Made by a program: the position numbers and the translations under genes. A stretch of DNA of 64,000 bases from assembly GCF_000204055.1 (NCBI RefSeq), contig NW_006768779.1, positions 1,235,709-1,299,708 of the forward strand. Direction: 5' to 3'. A model generated the notes under the pieces. It did not search any database and was not told where the DNA came from. It worked only from the letters and a program-made list of their open reading frames with translations. Every line of letters starts with the position of its first letter. The first letter of the stretch is position 1. This DNA is from Melampsora larici-populina 98AG31 (Eukaryota > Basidiomycota > Pucciniomycetes > Pucciniales > Melampsoraceae). Positions 22,644-33,702 of this stretch are shown here, piece after piece.

Positions 22644-25641
22644 TCATTTCAAAGGGATCCAGCTAGTTTTGATTCCATGAAGCATCATATTCTCTGGCCA
22701 AAGCCTTGTGGTCCGCAATATGATTTGTGAGATAATCCTTGAGGGCTGAGAGCTGAGACACTTGGTTTTCATATTTCAGTACCCAAGATGATCATGAATA
22801 CTGCCTTTCTATGAATAATAGTGATTGAATATCCCCTGAAGCTACAGATGTTGTATATTTTTCATAGTAAAAGTGACCTCCTTTGACCATTCAAAATCAA
22901 CTTGAGTAATGCTAGCTTTGGGCCTATTTTGTTTTAATCCAGGTAATTTTCTTTACATTGAAGATCTAATTTTCTTGTCTTCTTTTTTGATACCTTACTT
23001 TTTAGTTCAACTTTCATGGACCATGGCCCACACTTTGATTATGAGTTTTTTCAACAAGTCTGAATGGATTTCTTTTGCATTTAGGTGATATATATATATG
23101 ACCACACAACTTAAAATCCATATAGACTCAATTTGTAGACAACCAAATAGCTATAAAAACAAAAACTTACTCCAAGACACACATGATATATAACAGTTTA
23201 AAATTTGAAGAATAAAGCTGTGTACATAAAATAGTTTAGCAAAAACCAAGATGCTGGTCCTTAAGCTTAACCAAAAAACCCATTGAAAACTTTAATTTCT
23301 GGATCCTAGTTTGATGATTGTCTTTTCCCCCTCCACAAGAAAAAACTCAGGTTGATACATACATTTGAAGTACATAAGCATTAGCTTAAGCCTTGAACAA
23401 AGCCTTCTCCTGTTATTGTTAATCTAAATGTAACCAAGTCCAAGTCCAAGAGTTGGATAAGACATTCATTTGTTAAACACTTGAGTATTTCAGCACCACA
23501 TGTTCTTGAAAAATGCTCAGACACATGCAATTAAATCAACATGAGTCTTTTGTTTTGGGTGATACAAAGACAAATATGACATGTATTTACTTTATGAAAC
23601 CTGCATGCCTCTATCTCAGACTCAGAGCCACTCACCTGAGACTTGAGATCACCAGACTTCACTTCTTCCATGAACCCTTTGTTGGAGAAAAGATTGTACT
23701 TTGATCCATCCAATCAGAGAATTTCAAGGGCACTGCAACTTGCAAGCCGGAGTTTCTCAAGCTGTGTTGCTCTTTATATGTCTTTGCATCTTTCACATGT
23801 CTCATCATGTTGAGAGTAAAGTGATCTCCATAACCTGTTTTCTCTTGTGTTGGTTTGTTACTCTATTGATCTTAATGATACCTTTCTTGACTTTGTCATC
23901 TCACATTATTCCTCTAGTTTTTGTTTGGTTGATGATTATTTAGATTTTTTGATTATCTGTAAATTGGCGTAAATTGGTGGCTCATAAAACCTTTCGGGCT
24001 AAAGGAATTCCAAACTCATAAAACACATCAAAGTTATGTAAAAATTGCTGAATTTGGGATCCAGTTTTTTTTCATGGTCAAAGCTGCAAAAATTGTTGGA
24101 CCTGAGAGTCAGACCCCCTGATTCCATGTGACACCCTATCTGAATCACAACACAATCATTTTTGACCAAGTTCAAGACGCGAAATGTGATGAGGTCGCAA
24201 GAGGCCGCAAGCATATGTACTTACAAATGGGAATCGGATGTGACCAACCTGCGAGGCTGTCGTCTGCACATACTGTGAACCGAGCCGAGGTGGCTCCACT
24301 TGGCGAGCACAAGAGCGATTTCTCAGGCTTCACCCACGTGGTGGCAGTGCGATGGTCAGACTGCCAAGGATTTGAAATCCAACTGATCCATGTGAAAGTC
24401 ATTGTCAGTGATCACAGAGCCGATGGTTCGGTTCGCTGAGTGGATATCCCACTAGACACCGAATGAAATTCACTTCAGCGACTAACCTTTGCCTGGCACC
24501 GTACGCGTCTCGCGCTTCAAGACATGCTCCTGAGTCCTGGTGGTGTAAGATGAAATACATCAGGACTCGACTCGGCTCGGCTCGTGAAGGTTCTCAGATG
24601 TCAGTGATCTTGAGTTTTACTCTCCATCCGATGACATCCTGGACGTCCGGCTGGTGTTTGTTGATAAGTACTTGCGATCGATAGGAAAAGTAAAGTATGA
24701 TTTGAAATGTCTTGATAAATCTCTGAGAGTTTACGTGTTGTGTTGGATGGATGTATAATAGAAATGATCTTATCGAAGTCTTAGTTGATTGTTTAAATTG
24801 ATAAAGATTGATAAACATTGAATTAATACTTGGAAATTGTAGAAGTTCCATGATGTGAAAAATATTTAAGATTTAAATTCAATCCATATAAAATGTTGAT
24901 GATTGAATTGAATGGATTTGAAATTCGGTTTAAGTTGATGAAGAAATAGAAACAGTTTAGTGATGGATCGATGAATGGATGGTTTACATAAATTCAACTT
25001 TTTAGCTTTCTATAGAATTTCATGGATGAATGTATGATGAACACCGATGTGTAAGTGTATAAATTCAGGTCAGGTTTGATTCCCTTGGACAAGAAGTTCA
25101 TCAGCTTTTTCGTACTAGTCAAACTTTTCCTCTAAGCTTTGATCTTTAAACTACACATATATATTCTTTTTTTTGATTTTTGATTTTTGTGATTAAATAA
25201 GTAGTTTAGTTTGAAGTTTTTTTTTGTTGTACGCGTTTTCAAGTGAAATTTATTTCCAAAATAGTTTTCTCCAATTCCAACTTCTCTTAAAGTAAATACA
25301 CTGCACTACACTAACACTAACACAAACCGATTCTTTAAACAAAGGCAAATCCAACTTCACCATCCCTTCAAAGTTCAAAGATATTATTATTTTCATTTTT
25401 CATTTTTCATTTTCATTCAATTTAAGATTTAGTTTCGTTAATTTATCTCAAATCTTAAAATCGTAATCTAAACCAAACCAATCACACACCTTACATATCA
25501 TCAACTAACCAATCTCATCTTCACCAATCATCAATATAGCATACACTCAAATCCAATCGAATCAAATTCAAATAACTTATATATCTCATTCATCACTCAT
25601 CACCTTTTTTTCTCTTCTTCTTCTTCTTCTTCTTCTTTATC
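22644..25641. other. Intergenic; no gene recognised
   Basis: Only short frames. A less AT-rich block at 24120-24660 has no recognisable motif. The last 500 bases, with C/A-rich runs, repeated tcatt tracts and (ttc)n at 25616-25637 directly before an ATG, look like the promoter and leader of the G-alpha gene. Confidence 0.4.
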
Positions 25642-27202
25642 ATGGGTTGTGGTGGATCAAAAGAAGATGCAGAAGCTAAACAAAGAAATGATGAAATCGA
25701 AGGTCAATTAAAACGTGATAAAATGTTATTAAGGTAAACAGACCCACACTCAATTTTGACTCAAACTATACCATAACTAACTTGATCTTTTTTAATGTGA
25801 TATCGAATCCATTCAGAAATGAAATCAAGATGTTATTATTAGGTGCAGGTGAATCTGGTAAATCAACCATTCTGAAACAAATGAAACTAATTCATGAAGG
25901 TATGTAAAATCAAGCTAGTTTTCTTTAAATCAACCAAAAACTGAAATTAATAATCCAATCTTTTCCAATCAAAATAGGATCATATACATCAAGTGAAAGA
26001 GAATCATATAAAGAAATCGTATTTTCAAACACAATCCAATCAATGGCTGTGATCTTAGACGCGATGAAGATGATGCAAATCCCATTAGGTTCAGCTCAAT
26101 TAGAACCTTTGGCAGAATTGATTTGTTCATTACCTCCTCAGATTGAAGATCAAGATTTGAATCCTTCGGCTGTACATGCGATTCGATTACTTTGGAATGA
26201 TCCAGGTGTACGTCAATGTTTTGATCGGAGTAGAGAGTATCAGTTGAGTATTTTAAGATTGTCTTTTTTTCAAAAAATTATCTCATCATTTCATTAGACT
26301 TATGAGTTTGATTATTTCTTTTCTTTGTAAACAGGCTTAATGATTCAGCAGCATATTACTTTGATTCGATAGATCGGATTGGAAAACCAGGTTATTTACC
26401 AAACGATCAAGATGTCTTGAGGTCTAGAGTCAAGACCACTGGGATCACTGAAACAGTCTTTGTGATTGGTGAATTGAAGTATCGAATGTTTGATGTAGGA
26501 GGTCAGAGAAGTGAAAGGAAGAAATGGATTCATTGTTTCGAAAACGTCACAGCAATCGTCTTCTTAGTAGCCGTTAGTGAATACGATCAAATGTTATATG
26601 AAGATGAATCAGTCGTAAGTCCCCTCAAACCCTCCTCCTCCCAAACCTGAAACCTTTACTTATTCGTTCGTTTTTTTCTTGGAAAAATAGAATCGAATGC
26701 AAGAAGCCTTGAATTTGTTTGATTCGATTTGTAATTCAAGATGGTTTACCAAAACTTCAATCATCTTATTCTTAAATAAGATTGATTTGTTTAAAGATAA
26801 ATTAAAAGATTCGAAGATCGAAAACTTCTTTATTGATTTTCAACCATTACCTTCACATGCCACTGATCAAGATCGATTACAAGCTGGTGCTGATTTCTTT
26901 AGTAATAAGTTTATTAGTCTAAATCAAAGTCCTACTAAACAGGTTTGTGGTCTTTCTTGATCTATCTTTTCTTTAAATTGTCAAAGATTGATGGGCTTTG
27001 GTTTTTTTTTTGGTAGGTTTATGTTCATCTGACTTGTGCAACTGATACTTCTCAAATTCGATTCGTTCTTTCGGCCGTCAATGATATCGTTCGTCTCTTT
27101 TCTTCTCCTTTGACATCCTCGTGAAAGTTTATTAACCAATCTTCATTTTTTTGGTTTAAATAGATTATTCAAGTTAATCTAAGAGAATGTGGTTTACTTT
27201 AA
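25642..27202 (+). CDS. Heterotrimeric G-protein alpha subunit, Gi-like
   Basis: Membrane-anchored GTPase that relays receptor signals, in fungi typically pheromone or nutrient sensing upstream of cAMP and MAPK pathways. Seven exons (25642-25733, 25817-25899, 25978-26242, 26335-26614, 26691-26942, 27017-27088, 27164-27202) give 361 codons. The start MGCGGSKE carries Gly2 and Cys3 for myristoylation and palmitoylation. All nucleotide-binding motifs are seen: GAGESGKST (P-loop), RVKTTGITE with the switch-I Arg, [20 protein letters not shown] and TCATDT. The C-terminus ECGLL places Cys at -4, the pertussis-toxin acceptor position of Gi-type subunits. It appears intact. Assignment to a particular fungal GPA paralogue would need a phylogeny. 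Confidence 0.95.
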
Positions 27203-27216
27203 ACCTCTACCCGCTT

Positions 27217-27241
27217 CTCTTTCTCTCTCTCTCTCTCTCTT
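27217..27241. repeat. (TC)n microsatellite
   Basis: A ctctctct run close to the stop codon of the G-alpha gene, probably within its 3' UTR. Confidence 0.9.
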
Positions 27242-27787
27242 GTAGATATCCTTAAGCAAGAAACCCGATTTCAATAGGCAATGTGGGAAAAATGGAATAC
27301 ACACACAGAGACAGACATGCAGACAGAGAGAGCAAGAGAAAGGAGAAGAAGTTATAGATCGTTTTTTTCCCCTCCTCCTCCCCCCCTTAAAGATTTGTCT
27401 ACCCATATGTTCTTTTTTTTTGCAAAGTCGTTATTAGTTTTTTTTTTCTTCATTCCCCACACAACTAGATTTGATTTTCTTTTCTTGTTTTTTTTTGGTT
27501 TTTGGTTTCGTTTGATCTCTTTCTGTTTCTTTTGATTTCGTTTTCTTTCTTTTCAAAATCACAATTTATTTCGTATTAGGTAGTACCCCTCTTCTTTTTG
27601 TGTTTTTGTGTTTTTTTGTTTTTTGTTTTTTTTGTGTTTGTTTTTTTGAATTTCGATGATGATTTTTGAATTTTGGAAAAAAAAATGTCATTTTTTTTTC
27701 TTATGTTACCTATCTTCAATTCAATTCATCACACACTTTGACTTAACTCTTTACCTCTTTACCTCATCATCATCATACTACCTTGTA

Positions 27788-27789
27788 TG

Positions 27790-27824
<35 letters not shown>

Positions 27825-27828
27825 TTTT
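27788..27828. repeat. (TC)n(TG)n compound microsatellite
   Basis: A tctctc tract passes directly into gtgtgtgt. Confidence 0.9.
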
Positions 27829-29204
27829 GTGTGCTTGTCACTCTTTTTTTTTGTTGTTTCTTTAACATCAATTGAATTTGTTTTTTACCTCTGGGTTTTT
27901 TTTGGTTTTTTTTGGTTTTTTTTTTGGTTTTTTTTTGAAGTTGATTCTGTTAATAAGCATTGTAGATAAACTGAACCCAAGTTTTTTTTTTTGAGAAGTT
28001 TGATCATCCTGATCATTATTCATGAGTTGATCAAAGAAAAAAATGGTAGACAGAGGTCGTTTTATTGGGGTTTCTTGATCTTCATCATCACCTTTTTTTG
28101 TCGTTTTTGTTATAAGTTTTTTGTTTGTATGTGTATATAAAGGTTTCCCTTTTTTCGTGTTTTTGGTTTTTTTTACGTTTTTTTGGAGAAGTAAAGAAAA
28201 AATCGATTGATGATCAAAAAGTTTCATTATTTTTGATATTTAAAAGAAAAAACGCAAGAAAAAAAAACTCATTTTCTTTTTTTTTTTTTTGATATTAGAT
28301 ATTTTTTATATGTAGATAATAAAAACTTTCTTGATTCTTGGAAAAAAAAATGATAGGTTTGAAGTGGTTTTTAGTTGGGTTTTTCTTGTTGGGTTTGTTG
28401 GTTTAGTGGTATGTGTTTGAAAAGTAAATAGATAGTATATATTTGTGTATAAATGATTTATCTTGAATTTGGTTAAAGCTTTTGGAATCTTTTGATGATT
28501 TGTCTGGTTTTTACAATACGTTCTTTGGAAAGGTAGAACTGAAGTAAACCATTGAAGATCATAAGTATGTAAAAGAACTTTGAAACCAAAAGTATGATTG
28601 AAAGATAAGGTTCTTTAGTTTGGAAGTTGGCTTAGAAGTTGGCTTTGAGTAAGTTTTAGTATGACTCTTTATTAAAGGCTTATAACAGAGATACCTGCAA
28701 GACTTGTGAAAGTTCAATGCGATTTGTAATTCTTTTAAACCACTCAATACTTATCATAATCAAGTTAAAAAATCTAAAACTTGATTTTTTTTAACTTTTA
28801 CTCTTGATTGATTTTTCTTCACATTTATATCTTTTTTTTGATCAGATCTGAGATTTGGTGTTGGAGGAATTGTTGTATTACAAAAATACAAAAAAAAAAC
28901 AAGAAGAAGGAAATTTGGAGAACATTATATAACAAAACCTTTTAAATAAAAAAACAATCGAAAAAAGGTTTTGAAAAAAGGTCTTTTGAATATCTACTCT
29001 TAAAAACAACTTGTTTATCTATTTATACTTAAAAAAAATAGAAACCCGTATTTATTTTTGGTATGATTTATATATATAAAAACATATGAAACATTTCTTA
29101 AAAAGAAAAAAAGAGGATTGTTGTTAAAAAAAATGGTCATGAAATTGAATAAACGTTTTAATTTGGATGTGTGTGTGTGTGTATATGATTTTTAATTTCC
29201 GATT

Positions 29205-30104
29205 TCAAGATTGACCAGCATCAAATCTAGCTTTGGATTCAGCAAAAAGTAATTCTTGTTGTGCTGCTAATTCATCTTGACTTAAACCAGTTTGTTCTAA
29301 TTTGTTTTTCCTTCTTTGATGTTCATGCTAATCACCAATAATTCAAAAACAAATAATCAGTGATTCTTGATTCGAGTTTTTGAAAGTTTTAAGACTCAAA
29401 GGGAATGACCTAAAAGAAAAACTTACTTTTGTTTGAGCTTTATGAACTTGGTTTACACTTTCGACTTCTTCTATATATTCATCAAATCCTAATTGCTAGA
29501 AAGATCAACAAATTTCCAAATCAATCAATCCAAACCATTCCGAAGTTATATAAATGGTAACTGAGTTTTCTTTGTGCTTGATTTGAAACTTTCGAATCAA
29601 GAAAAAATGACCAACTTTTAAAGCAGATGTAATATGTTCAGGTGAGATCGTCTTCTTTGAATCTCTTTCACAAATCTCATTAGCTTCTGATGAAATTAAT
29701 GTAATAAATTCTAATTTCCCCCTCCCCCCGAAAAAAATCAATGATTCGTTTGTCCAAATTCATTCGTAAGACCATCGAAAAAAATAATCCGATCAAAAGT
29801 CAATGATCGGAATTGGATGATTGTTTTTGGTAAAGGATAAGTAAGTACCTTTACAACAATCAGCAATTAAATCTTTCGTATCTTTAGAACAAACTATTTC
29901 ATTCGGTAAAAACTCTAAGCCCATGCCCCCAAAAAACAAAAAAAGACAATTCTTTAATAAGTCTCTCTCTATATCTCGTTTTGGTTTTGGTTTTGGGAAT
30001 GAGAATGGGAATGGAATGAATTTACCTTGAATGACTTTGTTTACTGTTGCTCTGGGTAAACTTATATCTTCACCATCTGTGATTCCTCGTTCGTTATCAC
30101 TCAT
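29205..30104 (-). CDS. DR1: NC2-beta / Dr1 transcription repressor subunit
   Basis: Histone-fold subunit of negative cofactor 2, which with NC2-alpha binds TBP on promoter DNA and modulates pre-initiation complex assembly in the nucleus. Five minus-strand exons (30026-30104, 29849-29914, 29616-29710, 29427-29495, 29205-29327) give 143 aa. The start has the family pattern ISLPRATVNKVIQ, followed by the histone-fold helices around EFITLISSEANEICERDSKK and TISPEHITSALKQLGFDEYI. The C-terminal helix is rich in Gln, Arg and Lys. Length is a little shorter than animal Dr1, which has a longer Gln-rich tail. The gene is transcribed divergently from the nitronate monooxygenase at 30461. Confidence 0.92.
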
Positions 30105-30460
30105 GATGGTTGAAAGTGTGGAATGATTTGATTGAAATTCGGTGGGATTTGATGAGGGTTTGGTTTGGGTGATTGTTGGTGTTTAGGATGTCTGGATTTA
30201 TTTGAATGAGTTGTATGTTGATTTGGTTTGATTTGATTTTGATTTTGGTTTGGTGGTTGATTTGGTGATGGTTGTGGTTGATGTGGTGAGTGTGAGTAGG
30301 TGAGAGTGATGTTGAATTTGATGGAAGTTGAATTCACCACATAAGTTATAACTTAACTTTAGACTTAGAAGTTAGTATAGACTTAAGCCGACTTGGTGTA
30401 CGATGTCGTCACTTCAACTTTCATTCAACAAATCCAATCAGAAATCCGAAATCATTCAAA
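30105..30460. promoter_or_regulatory. Shared divergent promoter region (356 bp)
   Basis: The start codons of NC2-beta (minus) and nitronate monooxygenase (plus) are separated by 356 bases, which must contain both promoters. The half next to NC2-beta is strongly strand-biased (G/T-rich on plus, C/A-rich on the transcribed strand), with repeated tttggtttgattt. No specific factor site is identified. Confidence 0.6.
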
Positions 30461-31933
30461 ATGCCAATTCAAACTGCCCTCACTCAGGCTCTTGGTATAA
30501 GAGTACCTGTTGTACAAGGTTAGCATTCATTCTCACTTTCACTCTAACTCACCTTCATACTCGTACTCATTCCATCTCTTATTCTCAACTCAGGTGGAAT
30601 GATGTGGTAAGTAAACCCATCGATCATCTCAAACCCAAACTAATCTCCCCTCAAACGCTGCTCTGAAATCTAGGGTAGGACTACCAAAACTAGTAGCAGC
30701 CGTTTCAAATGCAGGAGGCCTAGGTATCCTAACCGGTCTAACCCAACCGACGCCCGAAAAACTAAGAGAAGCGATCCACGAAACACGTCGATTGACCAAC
30801 AAACCATTCGGTGTAAACCTAACGTTCTTACCATCTATCAATCCACCACCATACCAAGACTATGCAACGATAATTTTAGAAGAGAATGTTAAGATATGTG
30901 AAACGGCTGGAGGTCCGAGTGCGGTACCGATCATTAAACGCTTGAGAGATTCGAATGTGTTTGTGATTCATAAGTGTGTGAGTATTAAACATGCTTTGAC
31001 GGCTATTAGAGTGGGTGTGAATATGTTATCCATTGATGGATTCGAATGTGCTGGTCATCCTGGTGAAGATGATATTGGTGGAGTGGTTCTAGTATGTGAA
31101 GTTTTCTTGTTGAGACTTTATGGTTTGGTTTCCTGAAATCTGATACTCAATTTGATGTTTGACAAACCGTTGTGTTTAGCTTGCTCGGGCTGCTCAATCA
31201 CTTAATATACCATTTATAGCATCAGGTGGTTTTGCCAATGGAAGAGGCGTAAGTTCCCCAACCCACACTTAGCTTCTCCTTAAACGAAGATCTCATGATG
31301 GGTTCGATGTTCATTCAGTTAGCAGGAGCCATAGCATTAGGAGCATCAGGAGTGAATATGGGAACGGCCTTCATGGTCACTGAAGAAGCGGAAATCCATC
31401 AAAACATTAAAGAAGAGATGATCAGAGCCGACGAACGTCAAACGATTCATATCTTTCGTTCGTTTGGTAATACGGCTAGGGTTTATAAAAACTCGGTGGC
31501 TTTGGAAGTCGTGAAGATGGAAAATAGACCAGGTGGTTGTAAATTTGAAGAAATCGCTCATGTGAGTTTTGATCTACTACAAAAAAAAATCGGGGTTTTT
31601 TTCTCTGATTAGGTTTTGTGGGTATTTTGGTTTAGCTTGTTTCTGGACTTAGAGGTAAAAAGGTTTATGAAACTGGAGATCTTCATGCAGGGATTTGGAC
31701 TTGTGGTATAAGTGTTGGATTATTAACCAAGATTCAAACTTGTAAGTATCTCTTTCCATTTTCAAAAAAAATTGACCACTAATCTCATCAAGCTCGTTTT
31801 TTTGATTCAAATGCATCGATTTGATATGTTTGGTTTTTTTGGTTTAGGTGAATCGTTTATGAATGAAGTGGAAAAAGATGCAGAAGAGATTATTTATCGG
31901 ATGAATCAAATGTTGGTGAAGTCTAAATTATGA
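30461..31933 (+). CDS. Nitronate monooxygenase (2-nitropropane dioxygenase family)
   Basis: FMN-dependent TIM-barrel enzyme that oxidises alkyl nitronates, thought to detoxify propionate-3-nitronate. Seven exons (30461-30518, 30594-30606, 30674-31091, 31180-31248, 31319-31561, 31636-31741, 31848-31933) give 330 aa. Exon 2 is a 13-base micro-exon. Joining exons 1-3 yields PVVQGGMMWVGLPKLVAAVS, the typical family start. Later motifs are SNAGGLGIL, IDGFECAGHPGEDDIG (region of the catalytic His), PFIASGGFANGRG and GASGVNMGTAFM, the last two forming the FMN phosphate site. The gene looks intact. The micro-exon makes it easy to misannotate the start. Confidence 0.92.
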
Positions 31934-33702
31934 TCTAACCATCATCATCCTTTGTGTTTTTTTGTAAAGTTGTATAGAAGTGTATGATTTTGTATTAGGT
32001 GAGTTGGGTTGGTATGGGTTTTTTTGGTAATTATGAAGATCAAGAATGTTTCACAAATCGGCTTTTTATTTTGCTTGTGTTTGTATATCAGATTTGGTTA
32101 CTTTATGACTGTTTTTCTAGATTGATTTTTATAATTTTTTCAAGCAATTTGGTGGAGATTTGGATCGTTTTTTTAGTATTTCGTTAACAGATCATGAATA
32201 TCTTGATAGGCCGATTGGTTTTGGTACACTGAATAAGTTTGAGTGATTTCATTTTTATGGTGCGAGCCAATTGAAAAGCCAGTCCAAAGGCTTGTTCTGT
32301 TCATCCTCTAGAGTTGAATGGTGAAGAGCATTTTAGTTCTTTACTTCTTAACTACCTTTCGATACCTTGAGTTAGACTTAACCCTTACTCCTCCTGAATA
32401 ATTTTCTCGATCACATTTCAATGTCTTTTTACAGTCAATTCAATTTTAATCAATCTTTTGACTTCAAGTTCTAGGCAGGTTTTACAGATTGAGCACTTAT
32501 CCTATGAGTATGTGTTTTAGTATGAGGTGTTGATAGTGATGTCAAATCAAGAAAAAATGCAATGATTGTGGTGATATATTTGCAAGGCTCAGGCTACAAG
32601 TGAGCCCTGAGGCTGTAGGGAAAAAGACGACTTTTTCAAAAATTTATATCTCGATTCTTACTTGACCGATATTCTTACTATTCTACATTGACAGTGGTCA
32701 GAATGATAGCTAAATAAAAATGATAATTCTCGAAATCTGGAAATTGTAAGACTTTCTTTTTACCTCTTTTAATACGAAACCATTGGGATGGGTAGCTGTT
32801 TACCCAAGAGTTCACCAATCATATTCTTCTGGATCAAGTTTTTACAAGATCTCTGAATTGATTTTTCATAATTCTCGCTCTTCAAGTTCACAAACAAGAA
32901 AACTTCGATCATGTTTGAACGTATTGTACCACTCCAAAGCTCGGTGTCCTGAGTACCACTTTTCTCTGGTCAGATTGATTAGTCATCAAGGTGAAAATCG
33001 ATGACGAAAGTTTAGTTGCATGATACATAAAGAGGTAAAGAGAAGAAGAAGAAGAAGAAAGGAATTCGGTGATGAGATCACTAATGGTAACCCAATTTAC
33101 CTTGACAACTACTCTGAGTCTAAAACCATTCAATTCCTCTTACACTCCCTAGTACTACTCATGATGCACCTTCTCTTTCTTCTCTTTCTCAACCATCACT
33201 CCTGACCGTTTGTGTGTTTTGATTTTTGATTTTGGATTTGGTGGAACTGATCATTTGTTGTTACCAGTGAAAGATGGTTTATTGAAGTTCCTTGATTTTA
33301 AATCTCATCAGATCACTTTCATGATCGACATCTTCAACTAATTCACTGGTGTTTTTTTCTTGTTTTTTTGAGTTGTGATCACCCTTTACTCATCGTTTGG
33401 TTTCTTCTTTACCTTTTTTTAATTCTCGTTCTAACTTTTAAACCTTTGTTGAAAAATTTCGTTCGTTGTTGGTTTTTTTCTTTCATCTTCATCATCATCA
33501 TCGTTTGGTAGATACTTTTCGGAGTATACTTATATGATTCCTTTGTTCAAATTACTTTAAAAACTCTTTATCAATCGTCTTTTCAAACAAAAACAACCAT
33601 TCAACCTTTAAACCCATTTTCCTTTTCCTTTTTTGATTTTCGATTTCGATTTCATTTTACATACTTTGAACTCTTTTTTGTCTTTGCTTTTTCAAAAAAA
33701 TC
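31934..33702. other. Intergenic, no gene recognised
   Basis: A 3' region of the monooxygenase followed by about 1.3 kb with only short frames. The last 300 bases are T- and C-rich and probably include the promoter and leader of paralogue B. Confidence 0.4.

Larger units (their letters stand above)
27203..29204. other. T-rich low-complexity 3' flank
   Basis: Long T and G/T runs and microsatellites dominate from 27220 to 28300 and account for the low-complexity open frames here. The remainder is AT-rich without motifs. The region separates the 3' ends of two convergent genes. Confidence 0.6.

Noticed and set aside
24128..24684. Plus-strand frames in a locally GC-richer block
   Set aside because: No recognisable motif, and a minus-strand frame of similar length overlaps; composition alone is not enough.
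27281..28227. Plus- and minus-strand frames rich in F/L/S or K
   Set aside because: They arise from T-rich runs and (TC)n/(TG)n microsatellites in the 3' flank of the G-alpha gene.
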